64,000 bases of DNA. It comes from Celeribacter baekdonensis (GTDB lineage Bacteria > Pseudomonadota > Alphaproteobacteria > Rhodobacterales > Rhodobacteraceae). A program made the position numbers and the translations under genes. Positions 8,582 to 17,953 of the stretch are shown here, piece by piece (position 1 is the stretch's first letter; each line of letters starts with the position of its first letter). The stretch is from assembly GCF_900102315.1 (NCBI RefSeq), contig NZ_FNBL01000002.1, forward strand, positions 283,194 through 347,193, in the 5' to 3' direction. The notes under the pieces are model-generated. The model saw only the letters and a list, made by a program, of their open reading frames with translations. It was not told the DNA's origin and did no database searches.

Positions 8582-9952
8582 TTAGCCCGCGCCAAAAACC
8601 TCTCCGACAAACCCCACCAGATCGCTCATCTGCCGGACGTCCATGCCGCTTTTTTCCCCAGCCTTGGAACGGGCGGGGGCGATGGCCGATGAAAAACCAA
8701 GTTTTTTGGCTTCTTTCAACCTGTTTTCGGTCTGGCCGACGGGTCGCAAGCTCCCTGAGAGCGAAAGTTCCCCGAAAACCACACAATCTTTTGGCAAAGC
8801 CTGATCTTCGCGGGCCGAAATCAGCGCCGCCGCCACCGCCAGATCGGCGGCAGGTTCCGACACTTTCATCCCGCCCGCCACGTTCAGATAAACGTCCAGC
8901 CCGGCAAAGGGAATACCACATCGGCTTTCCAATACCGCGAGGATCATCGCCAAACGCGATCCGTCCCAGCCCACAACCGTGCGCCGGGCCTGGGCGTGGG
9001 GCGAGGGGGCGACGAGGGCTTGGAATTCGACCAACACCGGCCGCGTGCCTTCGATGCCGGCAAAAACCACCGATCCGGGCACAGGTTGATCGCGTTCCGA
9101 GAGAAAGAGCGCGGAGGGGTTGGTCACTTCGCGCAACCCGTCACCGGTCATTTCAAACACGCCGATTTCATGCGCCGGGCCAAACCGGTTTTTGACCGCG
9201 CGCAACAGGCGGAAATGATGTCCGCGCTCGCCCTCAAAATACAAAACCGTGTCGACCATATGTTCGACCACGCGGGGCCCCGCGAGTTGCCCGTCCTTGG
9301 TGACATGGCCGACCAAAACCACCGAGACGCCGCGCGATTTGGCGAAAGTCACCAATTCATGCGCCGCCGCGCGCACCTGCGACACCGATCCCGGCGCGCT
9401 TTCGACATTGTCGGCCCACATGGTTTGGATCGAGTCAATGATCACCAAATCGGGCATTTCCGCCTCAAGCGTCGTCAAAATATCGCGCAGGTTGGTTTCC
9501 GCCCCGAGCCGCACCGGTGCATTGCCAAGGCCCAGCCGTTGTGCCCGCATCCGCACTTGGGCGGCGGATTCTTCGCCGGAAATATAGATGACCTTCAGCC
9601 CGGCCATGGCAAATTTCGCCGCCGCTTGCAGCAAAAGCGTCGATTTGCCGATGCCCGGATCACCGCCGACCAAAATGGCCGACGACGGCACCAAGCCACC
9701 GCCCAAAACCCGGTCAAATTCGGTCAGCCCGCAGGAGGTGCGTTTGGGCGGGGCCTCTTTGTCGGACAGCGCCGAAAGTGGAATTTCCTTGCCGCGCAGC
9801 CCGCCCAGCGTCTTTTTCGCCGGACCCGAGGCCGACAACGGTTTTTCCTCGGAAATGGAGTTCCATTCACCACAGCCGTCACAGCGCCCGGACCATTTGG
9901 TCGTCACGGCGGCGCAATTGGAACAGACGAAATTCTTTTGTGCCTTGGCCAT
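8582..9952 (-). CDS. radA: DNA repair protein RadA
   Basis: 456-residue RecA-like ATPase that promotes branch migration of recombination intermediates. The N-terminal four-Cys zinc finger (FVCSNCAAVTTKWSGRCDGCGEW) is followed by Walker A GGDPGIGKSTLL, the RadA-specific KNRFG motif (in RAVKNRFGPAHEIG) and a C-terminal Lon-protease-like domain. Length is normal. A perfect GTTC-N7-GTTC motif lies 18-32 bases upstream of the ATG, exactly in the gap after pqiA, suggesting LexA control. Confidence 0.97.
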   Translation of the reverse strand: MAKAQKNFVCSNCAAVTTKWSGRCDGCGEWNSISEEKPLSASGPAKKTLGGLRGKEIPLSALSDKEAPPKRTSCGLTEFDRVLGGGLVPSSAILVGGDPGIGKSTLLLQAAAKFAMAGLKVIYISGEESAAQVRMRAQRLGLGNAPVRLGAETNLRDILTTLEAEMPDLVIIDSIQTMWADNVESAPGSVSQVRAAAHELVTFAKSRGVSVVLVGHVTKDGQLAGPRVVEHMVDTVLYFEGERGHHFRLLRAVKNRFGPAHEIGVFEMTGDGLREVTNPSALFLSERDQPVPGSVVFAGIEGTRPVLVEFQALVAPSPHAQARRTVVGWDGSRLAMILAVLESRCGIPFAGLDVYLNVAGGMKVSEPAADLAVAAALISAREDQALPKDCVVFGELSLSGSLRPVGQTENRLKEAKKLGFSSAIAPARSKAGEKSGMDVRQMSDLVGFVGEVFGAG

Positions 9953-9969
9953 TCTGGCGCTCCCTGCTC

Positions 9970-9984
9970 GTTCTTGCTTCGTTC
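9970..9984 (-). promoter_or_regulatory. Candidate LexA (SOS) box upstream of radA
   Basis: GTTC at 9970-9973 and GTTC at 9981-9984 are separated by seven bases, the exact GTTC-N7-GTTC arrangement of alphaproteobacterial LexA operators. It begins 18 bases before the radA start and its far end touches the pqiA stop codon. Confidence 0.6.
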
Positions 9985-10475
9985 TAGTCCTTCAAGGGGC
10001 CGCTGCGCAAGCATTCGGTTTTTACCGTGGTGAAAATACTCACAGCCAGACTGAGCAACACACAAAACGTGAACAGGTAGAGCCCCCAACCGATCTCAAG
10101 CCGTCCAACGCCGATGCCTTTGATGACCGTGATGTAAATCGCGATCAAAAACACATCCGCCATGGCCAGCCGTCCAAGGTGAAACAGCCAGGGTTTGACC
10201 CGCGCGGGGAGGCGGTTCGAGATCAGCGCTTCGAGGGACAGCACCTTGGCGATGGGGGCGAGAATGGCGAAAAGCACAACGATGAGGGCAAGAAAGACGT
10301 CTGTCTGCCAAAGACCCGCAATGCCAGAGAGAACCGAAATTTCGGAAAGGCCAAACAGCGGCAAAAACCCCGCCCGCATCAGCGGCGCGACCCAAGCGAT
10401 GGGAAACAGGACCAACAAGGTGAGATTGAGACGGCGGAGGGTAAGCTGGGTGCTGCGAGACAAGGGCAACCTCAC
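9984..10475 (-). CDS. Paraquat-inducible protein A-like membrane protein
   Basis: 163-residue PqiA-domain protein with about four membrane segments, including LNLTLLVLFPIAWVAPLM and VFLALIVVLFAILAPIAKVLSLEALIS. PqiA proteins accompany MCE/Mla-type lipid transport systems, which fits the preceding Mla ATPase and permease with which it shares a 4-base ATGA overlap. The C-terminus VSIFTTVK is encoded by a copy of the GTGAGTATTT/CACGGTAAA repeat, so the last residues are probably a repeat-derived extension. Confidence 0.88.
   Translation of the reverse strand: MRLPLSRSTQLTLRRLNLTLLVLFPIAWVAPLMRAGFLPLFGLSEISVLSGIAGLWQTDVFLALIVVLFAILAPIAKVLSLEALISNRLPARVKPWLFHLGRLAMADVFLIAIYITVIKGIGVGRLEIGWGLYLFTFCVLLSLAVSIFTTVKTECLRSGPLKD
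10021..10043 (-). repeat. GTGAGTATTT...CACGGTAAA repeat, copy 3, inside the pqiA-like gene
   Basis: Minus-strand sequence GTGAGTATTTTCACCACGGTAAA, read here in pieces as GTGAGTATTT, TCAC, CACGGTAAA. It lies within the last 20 codons of the pqiA-like gene and is translated as VSIFTTVK. Confidence 0.6.
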
Positions 10476-11221
10476 CGAACCGTTTCAATCGGCCCATGCG
10501 CCGAGCCGGTGATGAATTGGGTGAGGTATGGGTCTTCTGCCACGTCCAGTTGCGCCACGGGGCCGTGCCAACGGATTTTGCCGCCGTGCAACATCGCCAC
10601 CTTGTCGGCGATCGCGCGCACCGAGGTCATGTCATGGGTGATGGTCAGCGCCGTCGCGCCCATTTCCACCACGATCTCGCGGATCAATTCATTGATCACA
10701 CCGGCCATGATCGGGTCCAATCCGGTGGTCGGTTCGTCAAAGAAAATGATCTCGGGATCGGCGGCGATGGCGCGGGCGAGGCCCACACGTTTTTGCATCC
10801 CGCCCGACAGTTCGGCGGGAAATTGATCGGCCACATCGGGGGACAAACCGACCCGGCGCAGTTTTTCGATCGCGATCTCGCGGGCCTCATGGCGAGGCCG
10901 TTTCAACGAGCCGCGCAACAGGCGAAAGGCGACGTTTTGCCAGACCGGAAGGCTGTCAAACAGGGCGGAGCCTTGAAACAACATGCCAAACCGGGCCAGA
11001 AACGCATCGCGGTCGCCACTGGCGGTGACCTCTTCGCCATCGACCGTAATCGTGCCTCGGTCCGGGGTCACAAGGCCCAGAATGCATTTGAGCATCACCG
11101 ATTTCCCGGTGCCCGATCCGCCGATGATGACACAGCTTTCGCCGCGCTCCACCGTCAGGTTGACACCGCGCAGGATCTGTTTTGCGCCAAAGGATTTATG
11201 AACGTCGGTGAGCGTGATCAT
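10472..11221 (-). CDS. mlaF: ABC transporter ATP-binding protein, MlaF type
   Basis: 249-residue ATPase subunit of an Mla-type phospholipid transporter. Walker A is GGSGTGKSVMLK, the signature is LSGGMQKR, and Walker B is EIIFFDEPTTGLDP. The SGGMQKRVGLARA form of the signature is typical of MlaF/Ttg2A. It overlaps mlaE by ATGA upstream and the pqiA-like gene by ATGA downstream. The usual MlaD/MCE substrate-binding subunit is not in this cluster. Confidence 0.92.
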   Translation of the reverse strand: MITLTDVHKSFGAKQILRGVNLTVERGESCVIIGGSGTGKSVMLKCILGLVTPDRGTITVDGEEVTASGDRDAFLARFGMLFQGSALFDSLPVWQNVAFRLLRGSLKRPRHEAREIAIEKLRRVGLSPDVADQFPAELSGGMQKRVGLARAIAADPEIIFFDEPTTGLDPIMAGVINELIREIVVEMGATALTITHDMTSVRAIADKVAMLHGGKIRWHGPVAQLDVAEDPYLTQFITGSAHGPIETVR

Positions 11222-12021
11222 GCGGCAAAAAACGCCTGTGTCAAAAGGAAGTTGGCAGCCAGAATCAATACGGCGGCGGCGACGACCGAGGATTTGGTCG
11301 CCTGACCCACGCCCTGTGCGCCTCGGCCCGAATTCATCCCGAAATAACAGCCCATCAACGTGGCGATGACGCCAAACGCTGCGCCCTTGACCAATGAGGA
11401 CACGATGTCGGGCATCTCAAGGAAATCTATGGTGTTTTTGAGGTAGGTGGCGGAGTTGAAATCAAGCGATTTGATCGACACGAACCAGCCGCCAAACACC
11501 CCTACTGTGTCGCCCACCGCGACCAGAAACGGCACGGTCAACAGCCCGGCCAAAACGCGCGGAGCGGCGAGGTATTTCATCGGGTTGGTCGAGAGGGTGA
11601 CCAGCGCGTCGATTTGTTCGGTGACTTTCATCGTGGCGATTTCGGCAGCAATCGACGAGGTGACCCGTGCCGCCATCATCAAACCGACCATCACCGGGCC
11701 AAGTTCGCGGACCACGCCCAGGGCGACGATTTGCGGCACCACCTGTTCGGCCGAAAACCGCGCGCCACCGGCATAGATTTGCAACGCCAAAGCCCCCCCC
11801 GTAAACAGCGCGGTCAGGCCGACAACGGGCAAGGACAGATAGCCGACATTCATCAAGGCGTGAAAGAATTCGCGGCTGTAGAACGGCGGCGTGAGGATGT
11901 GGCGAAAGGTCGAGAGCGTGAACAGCGTCAAGCGGCCCACGGCGGCAAACGTCCCCAACACCGCAGCCCCCAAACGGGCCAGCAGGTGCAAGATTGGATT
12001 GGCCGCGCGTGTGGTGCTCAT
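11218..12021 (-). CDS. mlaE: ABC transporter permease, MlaE type
   Basis: 267-residue inner-membrane permease of the MlaE/YrbE family. It carries the family hallmarks [56 protein letters not shown] and the terminal helix before LTQAFFAA. With MlaF it would move phospholipids between membranes. The start overlaps the alr stop by ATGA. Confidence 0.93.
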   Translation of the reverse strand: MSTTRAANPILHLLARLGAAVLGTFAAVGRLTLFTLSTFRHILTPPFYSREFFHALMNVGYLSLPVVGLTALFTGGALALQIYAGGARFSAEQVVPQIVALGVVRELGPVMVGLMMAARVTSSIAAEIATMKVTEQIDALVTLSTNPMKYLAAPRVLAGLLTVPFLVAVGDTVGVFGGWFVSIKSLDFNSATYLKNTIDFLEMPDIVSSLVKGAAFGVIATLMGCYFGMNSGRGAQGVGQATKSSVVAAAVLILAANFLLTQAFFAA

Positions 12022-13058
12022 CCGATATACCGCCGCATATAGCGCCCCCCCAAAGAGGTCAGGATTTCATAGCCAATCGTGTCTGCCACATCGGCCAGAT
12101 CATCGACCGTTTGGTGGGCGCACAAGAGATCAAGCGATTTGGGCACATGGTCCAAATGAGTGATGTCCACGGTGATCAAATCCATCGACACCCGGCCGAC
12201 CAGCGGGCAGGGGGTGTCGCCGTCAAACAGCACCGCCGTGTTGGAGATTTTGCGCGAAATACCATCGGCGTAGCCGGCGGAAATCGTGGCGATGCGGGTG
12301 GGGGCCTCGGCGGTCCATGTGTTGGAATAGCCGACGGTTTCATTGGGCGCGACATCGCGGGTCTGGATCACCGGACATTCGAGGCGCACCACGGGTTTGC
12401 TGTCTTCAAACGGCAAGCCACCATAAAGGCCGACGCCGGGACGCACCAGATCGAAATGATAGTCCGGCCCAAGCAAAATGCCGCCCGTGGCCGACAAGGC
12501 GCGGGGCACGGACAGGCCCTCGGTCATCTCGCGGAAGGTCGCCAGTTGGTGCGCATTCATCGGATGCTTTGGCTCATCGGCACAGGCCAGATGCGACATG
12601 ATCAGATCGGGGCGGGCTTTGATCACCAGATCTTTCACCGCGTCCCATTCGGGTGCTTCAAGGCCCAGACGATTCATCCCGGTGTCGAGTTGAATGCCGA
12701 AGGGCGCGCCGGGGAGGGCTTCGAAATGGCGGGTGATTTGATCGAGGGAATTGAGCATCGGCACAAGATGCATATCCGCGATCATGTCGGTGTCACCGGC
12801 CATATGACCGCCAAACACCCCGATCCACGGCGAGGGACCGATGGCCGCGCGCAGGGCCACACCCTCTTCGGCGGCGGCCACGAAAAACTTTTTCACCCCG
12901 GCTTTGACCAGCGCCCGCCCGACCTTGGCCACGCCAAGCCCGTAAGCGTCCGCTTTGATCACGGCGGCGGTTTCCACAGAAGGTGCGGTCAAACGATCCA
13001 GCGCCCGCCAATTGTCGGTCAGAGCAGTGAGATCAATATGCAAAACAGATGTAGCCAT
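12018..13058 (-). CDS. alr: Alanine racemase
   Basis: 346-residue PLP enzyme that makes D-alanine for peptidoglycan. The PLP lysine lies in [12 protein letters not shown], near residue 35. The second catalytic base is the Tyr of VGYSNTWTA, and ISAGYADG is the conserved C-terminal-domain motif. It is the first gene of the alr-mlaE-mlaF-pqiA run, in which every junction is an ATGA overlap, an unusually tight link of cell-wall and lipid-transport functions. Confidence 0.95.
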   Translation of the reverse strand: MATSVLHIDLTALTDNWRALDRLTAPSVETAAVIKADAYGLGVAKVGRALVKAGVKKFFVAAAEEGVALRAAIGPSPWIGVFGGHMAGDTDMIADMHLVPMLNSLDQITRHFEALPGAPFGIQLDTGMNRLGLEAPEWDAVKDLVIKARPDLIMSHLACADEPKHPMNAHQLATFREMTEGLSVPRALSATGGILLGPDYHFDLVRPGVGLYGGLPFEDSKPVVRLECPVIQTRDVAPNETVGYSNTWTAEAPTRIATISAGYADGISRKISNTAVLFDGDTPCPLVGRVSMDLITVDITHLDHVPKSLDLLCAHQTVDDLADVADTIGYEILTSLGGRYMRRYIG

Positions 13059-13150
13059 GGCGTTTTTTGACCCTCCACGCGCCTCTGTGCAAGCGTAAAA
13101 CTATACGCAAGCTCAAAACGCGCGGGCGGTCCAATGTCCTTATGTCGGGG

Positions 13151-14674
13151 TTAGTAGTCGGGTTCGCTTTGTTGCCAAGGCTGAACAAGGTTGCCAAAGC
13201 GGGTGAATTCCGCCTCAAAGCTCAGTTCCACCGTGCCAATCGGACCGTGACGTTGTTTGCCAAGGATGACTTCGGCCTTGCCGTGCAGCCGCTCCATATC
13301 CTCGACCCAGCGCGTCGTGGCCTCCATATCATGCTCTTCGGGCTTTTCGCGCTCTTTGTAATATTCGCCACGATAGACAAACATCACCACGTCAGCGTCC
13401 TGCTCGATCGAGCCGGATTCACGCAAATCCGAGAGCTGTGGCCGTTTGTCGTCGCGGCTTTCCACCGTCCGACTGAGCTGCGACAGTGCGATCACCGGGA
13501 TGTTGAGTTCCTTGGCGATGGCTTTGAGACCCATGGAAATCTCGCCGATCTCCTGCACCCGGTTGCCTTGGCTGCGCGCCGTGCCGCGCACCAGTTGCAG
13601 ATAGTCGATGATCAACAGGTCCAACCCATGTGTGCGCTGCAACCGCCGCGCGCGCGCCGCCAATTGCGAAATCGGAATGGCCGGGGTGTCGTCGATATAG
13701 AGCGGGCAGGTCTCAAGCGTTTTGGCAGCCTCGACAAAGCGGCGGAACTGATCCTCGGTCATGTCCCCTTGGCGAATTTTATGCGACGAAATCTCAGACG
13801 CCTCGGCCAAAATCCGCGCCGCCAACTGTTCGGCGCTCATCTCAAGCGAATAAAACCCGACAACCCCGCCCTCGACCGCGCCCGTGCGCCCGTCCGGCAG
13901 CGTGCCCTTTTTATAGGCCTTGGCGATGTTGAAGGCGATGTTGGTGGCGAGCGAGGTTTTGCCCATCGACGGACGCCCGGCCAAGATGATCAAGTCGGAT
14001 TTGTGCAGACCGCCCATCTTTTTGTCGAGGTCGTTGAGGTGGGTCTGAATCCCGGCCATGCCGCCGCCGCGCTCATAGGCGGCATTGGCGTTGAGCACGG
14101 CTTGGGTGACGGCGGAGAGGAAGGAGGTGAAGCCCGTCTCGCCCTTGCCCTGTTCGGCCAGCGTGTAAAGCCGCTGTTCGGCGGCCACAATTTGTTCGCC
14201 CGGATCGCGAATATCCGCGCCCGAGGCGGCAGAGCCTGCAATCTCATTGCCAAGCTCAATCAACTGTCGGCGCAAGAACAGATCATAGATCAACTGGGCG
14301 TAATCACGCACCGCATAGGTCGAAATCGCACTCGCCGCCAGACGCGCCAAATAGGCCGGGCCGCCGAGTTCTTTGAGGCCCTCATGGTCCTCCATATAGG
14401 CTTTCAAGGTCACCGGGGAGGCGAGCATATTCTTTTGAATGCGCTCCTGAGCCTTCTCGTAAATATCCTTGTGCACCGGGTCGAAAAAATGGTCGGGCGA
14501 GATGATTGAGGCGATTTTGTCGAACACATCGTTGTTGGTCAAAAGCGCGCCCAGGAGTTGCTGTTCGGCCTCGATGTTATGCGGCACGGCACCGGCATAG
14601 GAGGTGATCACCGAAGATGTGGTCGCGCCCGATTTGTCGTTGCGTGCATCCTGAAGTGTGGCGATGTCATTCAT
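13151..14674 (-). CDS. dnaB: Replicative DNA helicase DnaB
   Basis: 507-residue hexameric helicase that unwinds the fork. The N-terminal domain begins at PHNIEAEQQLLGALL. The RecA-like motor has Walker A AGRPSMGKTSLATN, the LLIIDYLQLV Walker B and the RDDKRPQLSDLRESGSIEQDADVV motif. I start it at the ATG at 14674 (MNDIATLQ) with AGAGGG upstream. The frame stays open to 14851, but those 59 codons are low-quality and contain a DnaA-box-like site. No intein interrupts it. Confidence 0.96.
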   Translation of the reverse strand: MNDIATLQDARNDKSGATTSSVITSYAGAVPHNIEAEQQLLGALLTNNDVFDKIASIISPDHFFDPVHKDIYEKAQERIQKNMLASPVTLKAYMEDHEGLKELGGPAYLARLAASAISTYAVRDYAQLIYDLFLRRQLIELGNEIAGSAASGADIRDPGEQIVAAEQRLYTLAEQGKGETGFTSFLSAVTQAVLNANAAYERGGGMAGIQTHLNDLDKKMGGLHKSDLIILAGRPSMGKTSLATNIAFNIAKAYKKGTLPDGRTGAVEGGVVGFYSLEMSAEQLAARILAEASEISSHKIRQGDMTEDQFRRFVEAAKTLETCPLYIDDTPAIPISQLAARARRLQRTHGLDLLIIDYLQLVRGTARSQGNRVQEIGEISMGLKAIAKELNIPVIALSQLSRTVESRDDKRPQLSDLRESGSIEQDADVVMFVYRGEYYKEREKPEEHDMEATTRWVEDMERLHGKAEVILGKQRHGPIGTVELSFEAEFTRFGNLVQPWQQSEPDY

Positions 14675-14768
14675 CCGGCTGGCCCTCTTTATGATCCTGC
14701 GAGTCGCGTGATGCTCGCGGGTTTGGATTTCATAGCTGCCTGCGCGCCGGGTTTCAAAATGTATAACT

Positions 14769-14777
14769 TGTGGATAA
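14769..14777. promoter_or_regulatory. DnaA-box-like 9-mer upstream of dnaB
   Basis: TGTGGATAA, the reverse complement of the consensus DnaA box TTATCCACA, lies about 95 bases upstream of the dnaB start. Confidence 0.45.
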
Positions 14778-14821
14778 GTGTCCGGTGGGGAAACGACGTC
14801 GGCTAACCCGGCTGTTTGCAA

Positions 14822-14850
14822 AGAAAAACGCCGCCCTTGAGGACGGCGCA
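14822..14850 (-). terminator. Intrinsic terminator after pyrE
   Basis: Located about 30 bases upstream of the pyrE stop in genome order would be wrong for pyrE: pyrE ends at 14879 and is read toward lower coordinates, so this hairpin lies 30 bases past its stop. CGCCGTCC pairs with GGGCGGCG around a TCAA loop, with one G-U pair, followed by TTTTTC on the minus strand. It separates pyrE from dnaB. Confidence 0.85.
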
Positions 14851-14878
14851 TAAATTTCGCGCGCGGATTATTGCCGAT

Positions 14879-15559
14879 TTATGCCTTTTTATTGGCCTCT
14901 TGCCACTCGCGCGGGGCGTTTAGGAATTTTTCCACCTCCGAAAGAGTCTCCGCATCAAAGGCACCTTGGCGTTTGGCTTCGGCCAAAACATCCCACCATG
15001 TGCACAGGCTGATGAGTTTCACGCCATGATCGCCCAGCGTCTTTTCCGTCTCCGGGAAAATTCCGTAGTAAAAAATCACCGCCGTCCAGCCGCAGGTCGC
15101 GCCCGTTTCGCGGATTGCATCGACAAAGGACAGTTTCGAGCCACCATCGGTGGTCAAATCTTCGACCAACAACACCCGCTCGCCTTCGCTCATCTGCCCT
15201 TCGATCCGGGCATTGCGCCCGTAACCTTTGGGTTTTTTGCGCACATAGGTCATTGGCAGGGCCAGACGTTCGGCCACCATTGCGGCAAAGGGGATGCCCG
15301 CCGTTTCGCCACCCGCGATGTTGTCAAAGGCCTCAAATCCAGCCTCGCGCATGACGGAAACCGAGAGAAAATCCATCAGTGTGGAGCGAATGCGCGGGTA
15401 GGAAATCAGTTTGCGACAGTCGATATAGGTCGGGCTGGGCAGGCCGGAGGCCAGCGTAAATGGCTCGCGCGCGTTGAAATGCACGGCCTTGATTTCCAAC
15501 AGCATTCGCGCCGTCAAACGGGCGATTTCGGTCTCGTCAGGAAAGGAGGAGGGGATCAT
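14879..15559 (-). CDS. pyrE: Orotate phosphoribosyltransferase
   Basis: 226-residue enzyme that joins orotate to PRPP to give OMP in pyrimidine synthesis. The PRPP-binding motif is [14 protein letters not shown], preceded by the flexible-loop region around [30 protein letters not shown] lies in the N-terminal part. It starts 18 bases after pyrC, so the two consecutive pathway genes form an operon that ends at the strong hairpin beyond its stop. Confidence 0.96.
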   Translation of the reverse strand: MIPSSFPDETEIARLTARMLLEIKAVHFNAREPFTLASGLPSPTYIDCRKLISYPRIRSTLMDFLSVSVMREAGFEAFDNIAGGETAGIPFAAMVAERLALPMTYVRKKPKGYGRNARIEGQMSEGERVLLVEDLTTDGGSKLSFVDAIRETGATCGWTAVIFYYGIFPETEKTLGDHGVKLISLCTWWDVLAEAKRQGAFDAETLSEVEKFLNAPREWQEANKKA

Positions 15560-15577
15560 CTGGCGGTCTCTTTCGTC

Positions 15578-16618
15578 TTAGGCCTCGACGCTCCAATGGA
15601 GCGGCATTTGCGGGTCAAATACGGTCACGGGACCGTTTTCGGTGTCGATTTTGGCGGGGTAGCGGACCGGGTTGCCCCGGCGCAGCGTGATCGTCGCCTC
15701 ATTGAGCGGCAGGCCATAGAATGTCGGCCCGTTGATCGAGGTGAAGGCTTCAAGAGCATCCAGTTTTCCCTCTTTTTCAAACACTTCGGCGAGAATCGAC
15801 ATGGTGTTCGTGGCGGTGAAACAGCCCGCACACCCACATGCGGTCTCTTTCGCCCCGTCCACATGCGGTGCGGAATCGGTGCCCAAAAAGAACTGTTTGT
15901 CGCCAGAGGTCGCCGCCTCCACCAAAGCCAGACGGTGCGTTTCGCGTTTGGCCACGGGCAGGCAATAATAATGCGGTTTGATCCCGCCCACGAGGATATG
16001 GTTGCGGTTGATCACAAGGTGATGCGTGGTGATCGTCGCGCCCAGACCCTCATCCACAGAACGGGCGTACTCCACGCCGTCCTTCGTGGTGATATGTTCC
16101 ATCACCACTTTGAGGCCGGGGGTGGTGCGGCGGATTGGGTCGAGCACGGTGTCGATGAACACTTTCTCACGATCAAAGATGTCCACGTCCGGCGTCACCA
16201 CCTCGCCATGGATGCACAGCGGCAGGCCGATCTCGGACATTTTTTCCAAAACCGCGCGCACGTTTTCAAAATTCGTGACACCCGAGGCCGAATTGGTCGT
16301 CGCCCCCGCCGGATATAATTTCACCGCTTTCACCAAGCCGCTGGCATGGGCCATGGCCACATCATTCGGGTCGGTGTGTTCGGTCAAATAGAGCGTCATC
16401 AATGGCTCAAACTGACCTTTGCGTGGGTTCGCCTTGAGGATGCGCTCGCGGTAGGCGGCTGCATCGTCGCCGGTGACCACGGGGGGCACAAGGTTCGGCA
16501 TCACGATTGCGCGGGCAAAATGGCGTGTGGTTTCGGGCAAAATGGCGTTGAGCATCGCACCATCGCGCAGATGCAAATGCCAATCGTCGGGGCGGCGGAG
16601 TGTGAGTGTATCGGTCAT
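15578..16618 (-). CDS. pyrC: Dihydroorotase
   Basis: 346-residue zinc amidohydrolase converting carbamoyl-aspartate to dihydroorotate. Metal ligands are visible in [10 protein letters not shown] near the N-terminus, the carboxylated Lys in [13 protein letters not shown], His in [11 protein letters not shown] and [11 protein letters not shown], and the catalytic Asp in FLGTDSAPH. This is the class II, E. coli-like form. First gene of pyrC-pyrE; the urease operon diverges from it. Confidence 0.96.
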   Translation of the reverse strand: MTDTLTLRRPDDWHLHLRDGAMLNAILPETTRHFARAIVMPNLVPPVVTGDDAAAYRERILKANPRKGQFEPLMTLYLTEHTDPNDVAMAHASGLVKAVKLYPAGATTNSASGVTNFENVRAVLEKMSEIGLPLCIHGEVVTPDVDIFDREKVFIDTVLDPIRRTTPGLKVVMEHITTKDGVEYARSVDEGLGATITTHHLVINRNHILVGGIKPHYYCLPVAKRETHRLALVEAATSGDKQFFLGTDSAPHVDGAKETACGCAGCFTATNTMSILAEVFEKEGKLDALEAFTSINGPTFYGLPLNEATITLRRGNPVRYPAKIDTENGPVTVFDPQMPLHWSVEA

Positions 16619-16700
16619 GTCCCTGAATTACCGCGTTCCGTTGCAAAGCACCAGATGGCAGATCGTGCTTATTTTTTAAGCGGATGGTCAGTTTTCGCGA

Positions 16701-16716
16701 CGATTGTGTACAATCG
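16701..16716. promoter_or_regulatory. Palindromic operator candidate upstream of ureD
   Basis: CGATTGT (16701-16707) and ACAATCG (16710-16716) form a perfect inverted repeat with a 2-base GT centre. The core TTGT-N2-ACAA resembles GntR-family operators. TACAAT within it could also be a -10 element for the urease transcript, about 65 bases before ureD. Confidence 0.45.
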
Positions 16717-16780
16717 GGCGGCTCCGGGATTGAAGCCTCTGCCGGGCCAAGGCTAGCGTGGTGACGACTTGGAGACTTGG

Positions 16781-17617
16781 ATGCTCGATACCTCACTTCA
16801 AACCCTGCCCCAACCCGCGGTGCCAACCATGCAGCGTGTGCGGGGTCGTGCGCTTGTGGTCATGGGCGTGAACGGGTTGAAGGATTTGCACCAATCTGGC
16901 TCCGCCAAAGCGATGTTGCCACGGGTGCACACCAAGGTGCCGGAGGTGGTTTTTCTCAACACATCCGGGGGCTTAACCGCCGGAGATCGACTGGATTACA
17001 CGCTTGAGGTTGAGGATGGCGCATCGCTTGTGGGCACCACTCAAACCGCCGAGCGCGCCTATGCTTCTGTCGCCCATGGCGCGGATGCGGATGTATCGGT
17101 TCGGCTCATCGCCGGGGCGGGCGCGTGGCTCGATTGGCTGCCGCAGGAAACCATCCTGTTTGAAAATGCGCGATTGAACCGTCTCACCTGTGCAGAGATC
17201 GCCGGGGAAGCACGGTTCACCTTTGTGGAGACGCTGATCTTTGGGCGTGCCGCGATGGGGGAGACGCTGCAAACGTTGCATTTGACGGACCGCCGTGAAA
17301 TCCGCCGTGCCGGGCGGCTTGAATTCTTGGAACCGCTGGAAATCGACGCTGCCCTTTTGGCCGCGCGCGATCATGCGGTGACGCTCGGCGGGGCGCGCGC
17401 CGTGGCGACCATCGGGATGTTCGCGCCGGGTGCCGAAGCCTTGGCCGATCTGGTCAAACAGACGGTCCAAGAGGGCGTCACGGCGGGTGTCTCGGGCTGG
17501 AACGGCAAACTTGTGATCCGGGCGATGGCGCCGGATGGCTATCCGCTGAGGCGCTATGTGGCGCGGGTTTTGAATCAGATCAGAGGCGTGGACCTGCCGC
17601 GCGTCTGGCAAATGTGA
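16781..17617 (+). CDS. ureD: Urease accessory protein UreD
   Basis: 278-residue chaperone that scaffolds UreF and UreG on apo-urease during nickel insertion. The family motifs VHTKVPEVVFLNTSGGLTAGDRL and TTQTAERAYAS are clear, as is WLPQETILFENARL. The ATG at 16781 has GGAG six bases upstream; a TTG at 16769 is less likely. It opens the urease operon, with ureA 23 bases downstream. Confidence 0.95.
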   Translation: MLDTSLQTLPQPAVPTMQRVRGRALVVMGVNGLKDLHQSGSAKAMLPRVHTKVPEVVFLNTSGGLTAGDRLDYTLEVEDGASLVGTTQTAERAYASVAHGADADVSVRLIAGAGAWLDWLPQETILFENARLNRLTCAEIAGEARFTFVETLIFGRAAMGETLQTLHLTDRREIRRAGRLEFLEPLEIDAALLAARDHAVTLGGARAVATIGMFAPGAEALADLVKQTVQEGVTAGVSGWNGKLVIRAMAPDGYPLRRYVARVLNQIRGVDLPRVWQM

Positions 17618-17640
17618 CTTGAATTGAACGAGGGACGACC

Positions 17641-17943
17641 ATGAACCTGACCCCGAGGGAAAAGGACAAACTTTTGATCTCTTTGGCCGCGATGGTGGCG
17701 CGTGGGCGCCTTGCGCGTGGCGTAAAGCTGAACCACCCTGAGGCCATCGCATTGATCACCGATTTCGTCGTCGAAGGCGCGCGGGACGGTAAAATGGTGT
17801 CCGAACTGATGCAATCGGCGGCGCATGTTGTGACCAAAGCCATGTGTATGGAGGGCATCGCCGAGATGATCCCCGAGGTGCAAGTTGAGGCGACCTTTCC
17901 GGATGGCACCAAATTGGTCACCGTCCATCACCCCATTCGTTAA
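17641..17943 (+). CDS. ureA: Urease subunit gamma
   Basis: 100-residue small structural subunit. [35 protein letters not shown] is broken here as [12 protein letters not shown] at the N-terminus and [17 protein letters not shown] in the middle, both family-defining. [20 protein letters not shown] closes the protein. It is a separate gene rather than the ureA-ureB fusion of some lineages. ureB follows after 10 bases. Confidence 0.97.
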   Translation: MNLTPREKDKLLISLAAMVARGRLARGVKLNHPEAIALITDFVVEGARDGKMVSELMQSAAHVVTKAMCMEGIAEMIPEVQVEATFPDGTKLVTVHHPIR

Positions 17944-17953
17944 GGAGACCGCC

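Noticed and set aside
13067-14509. 480-codon plus-strand frame
   Set aside because: Antisense shadow of dnaB.
14966-16318. 450-codon plus-strand frame
   Set aside because: Antisense to pyrE and pyrC, both intact.
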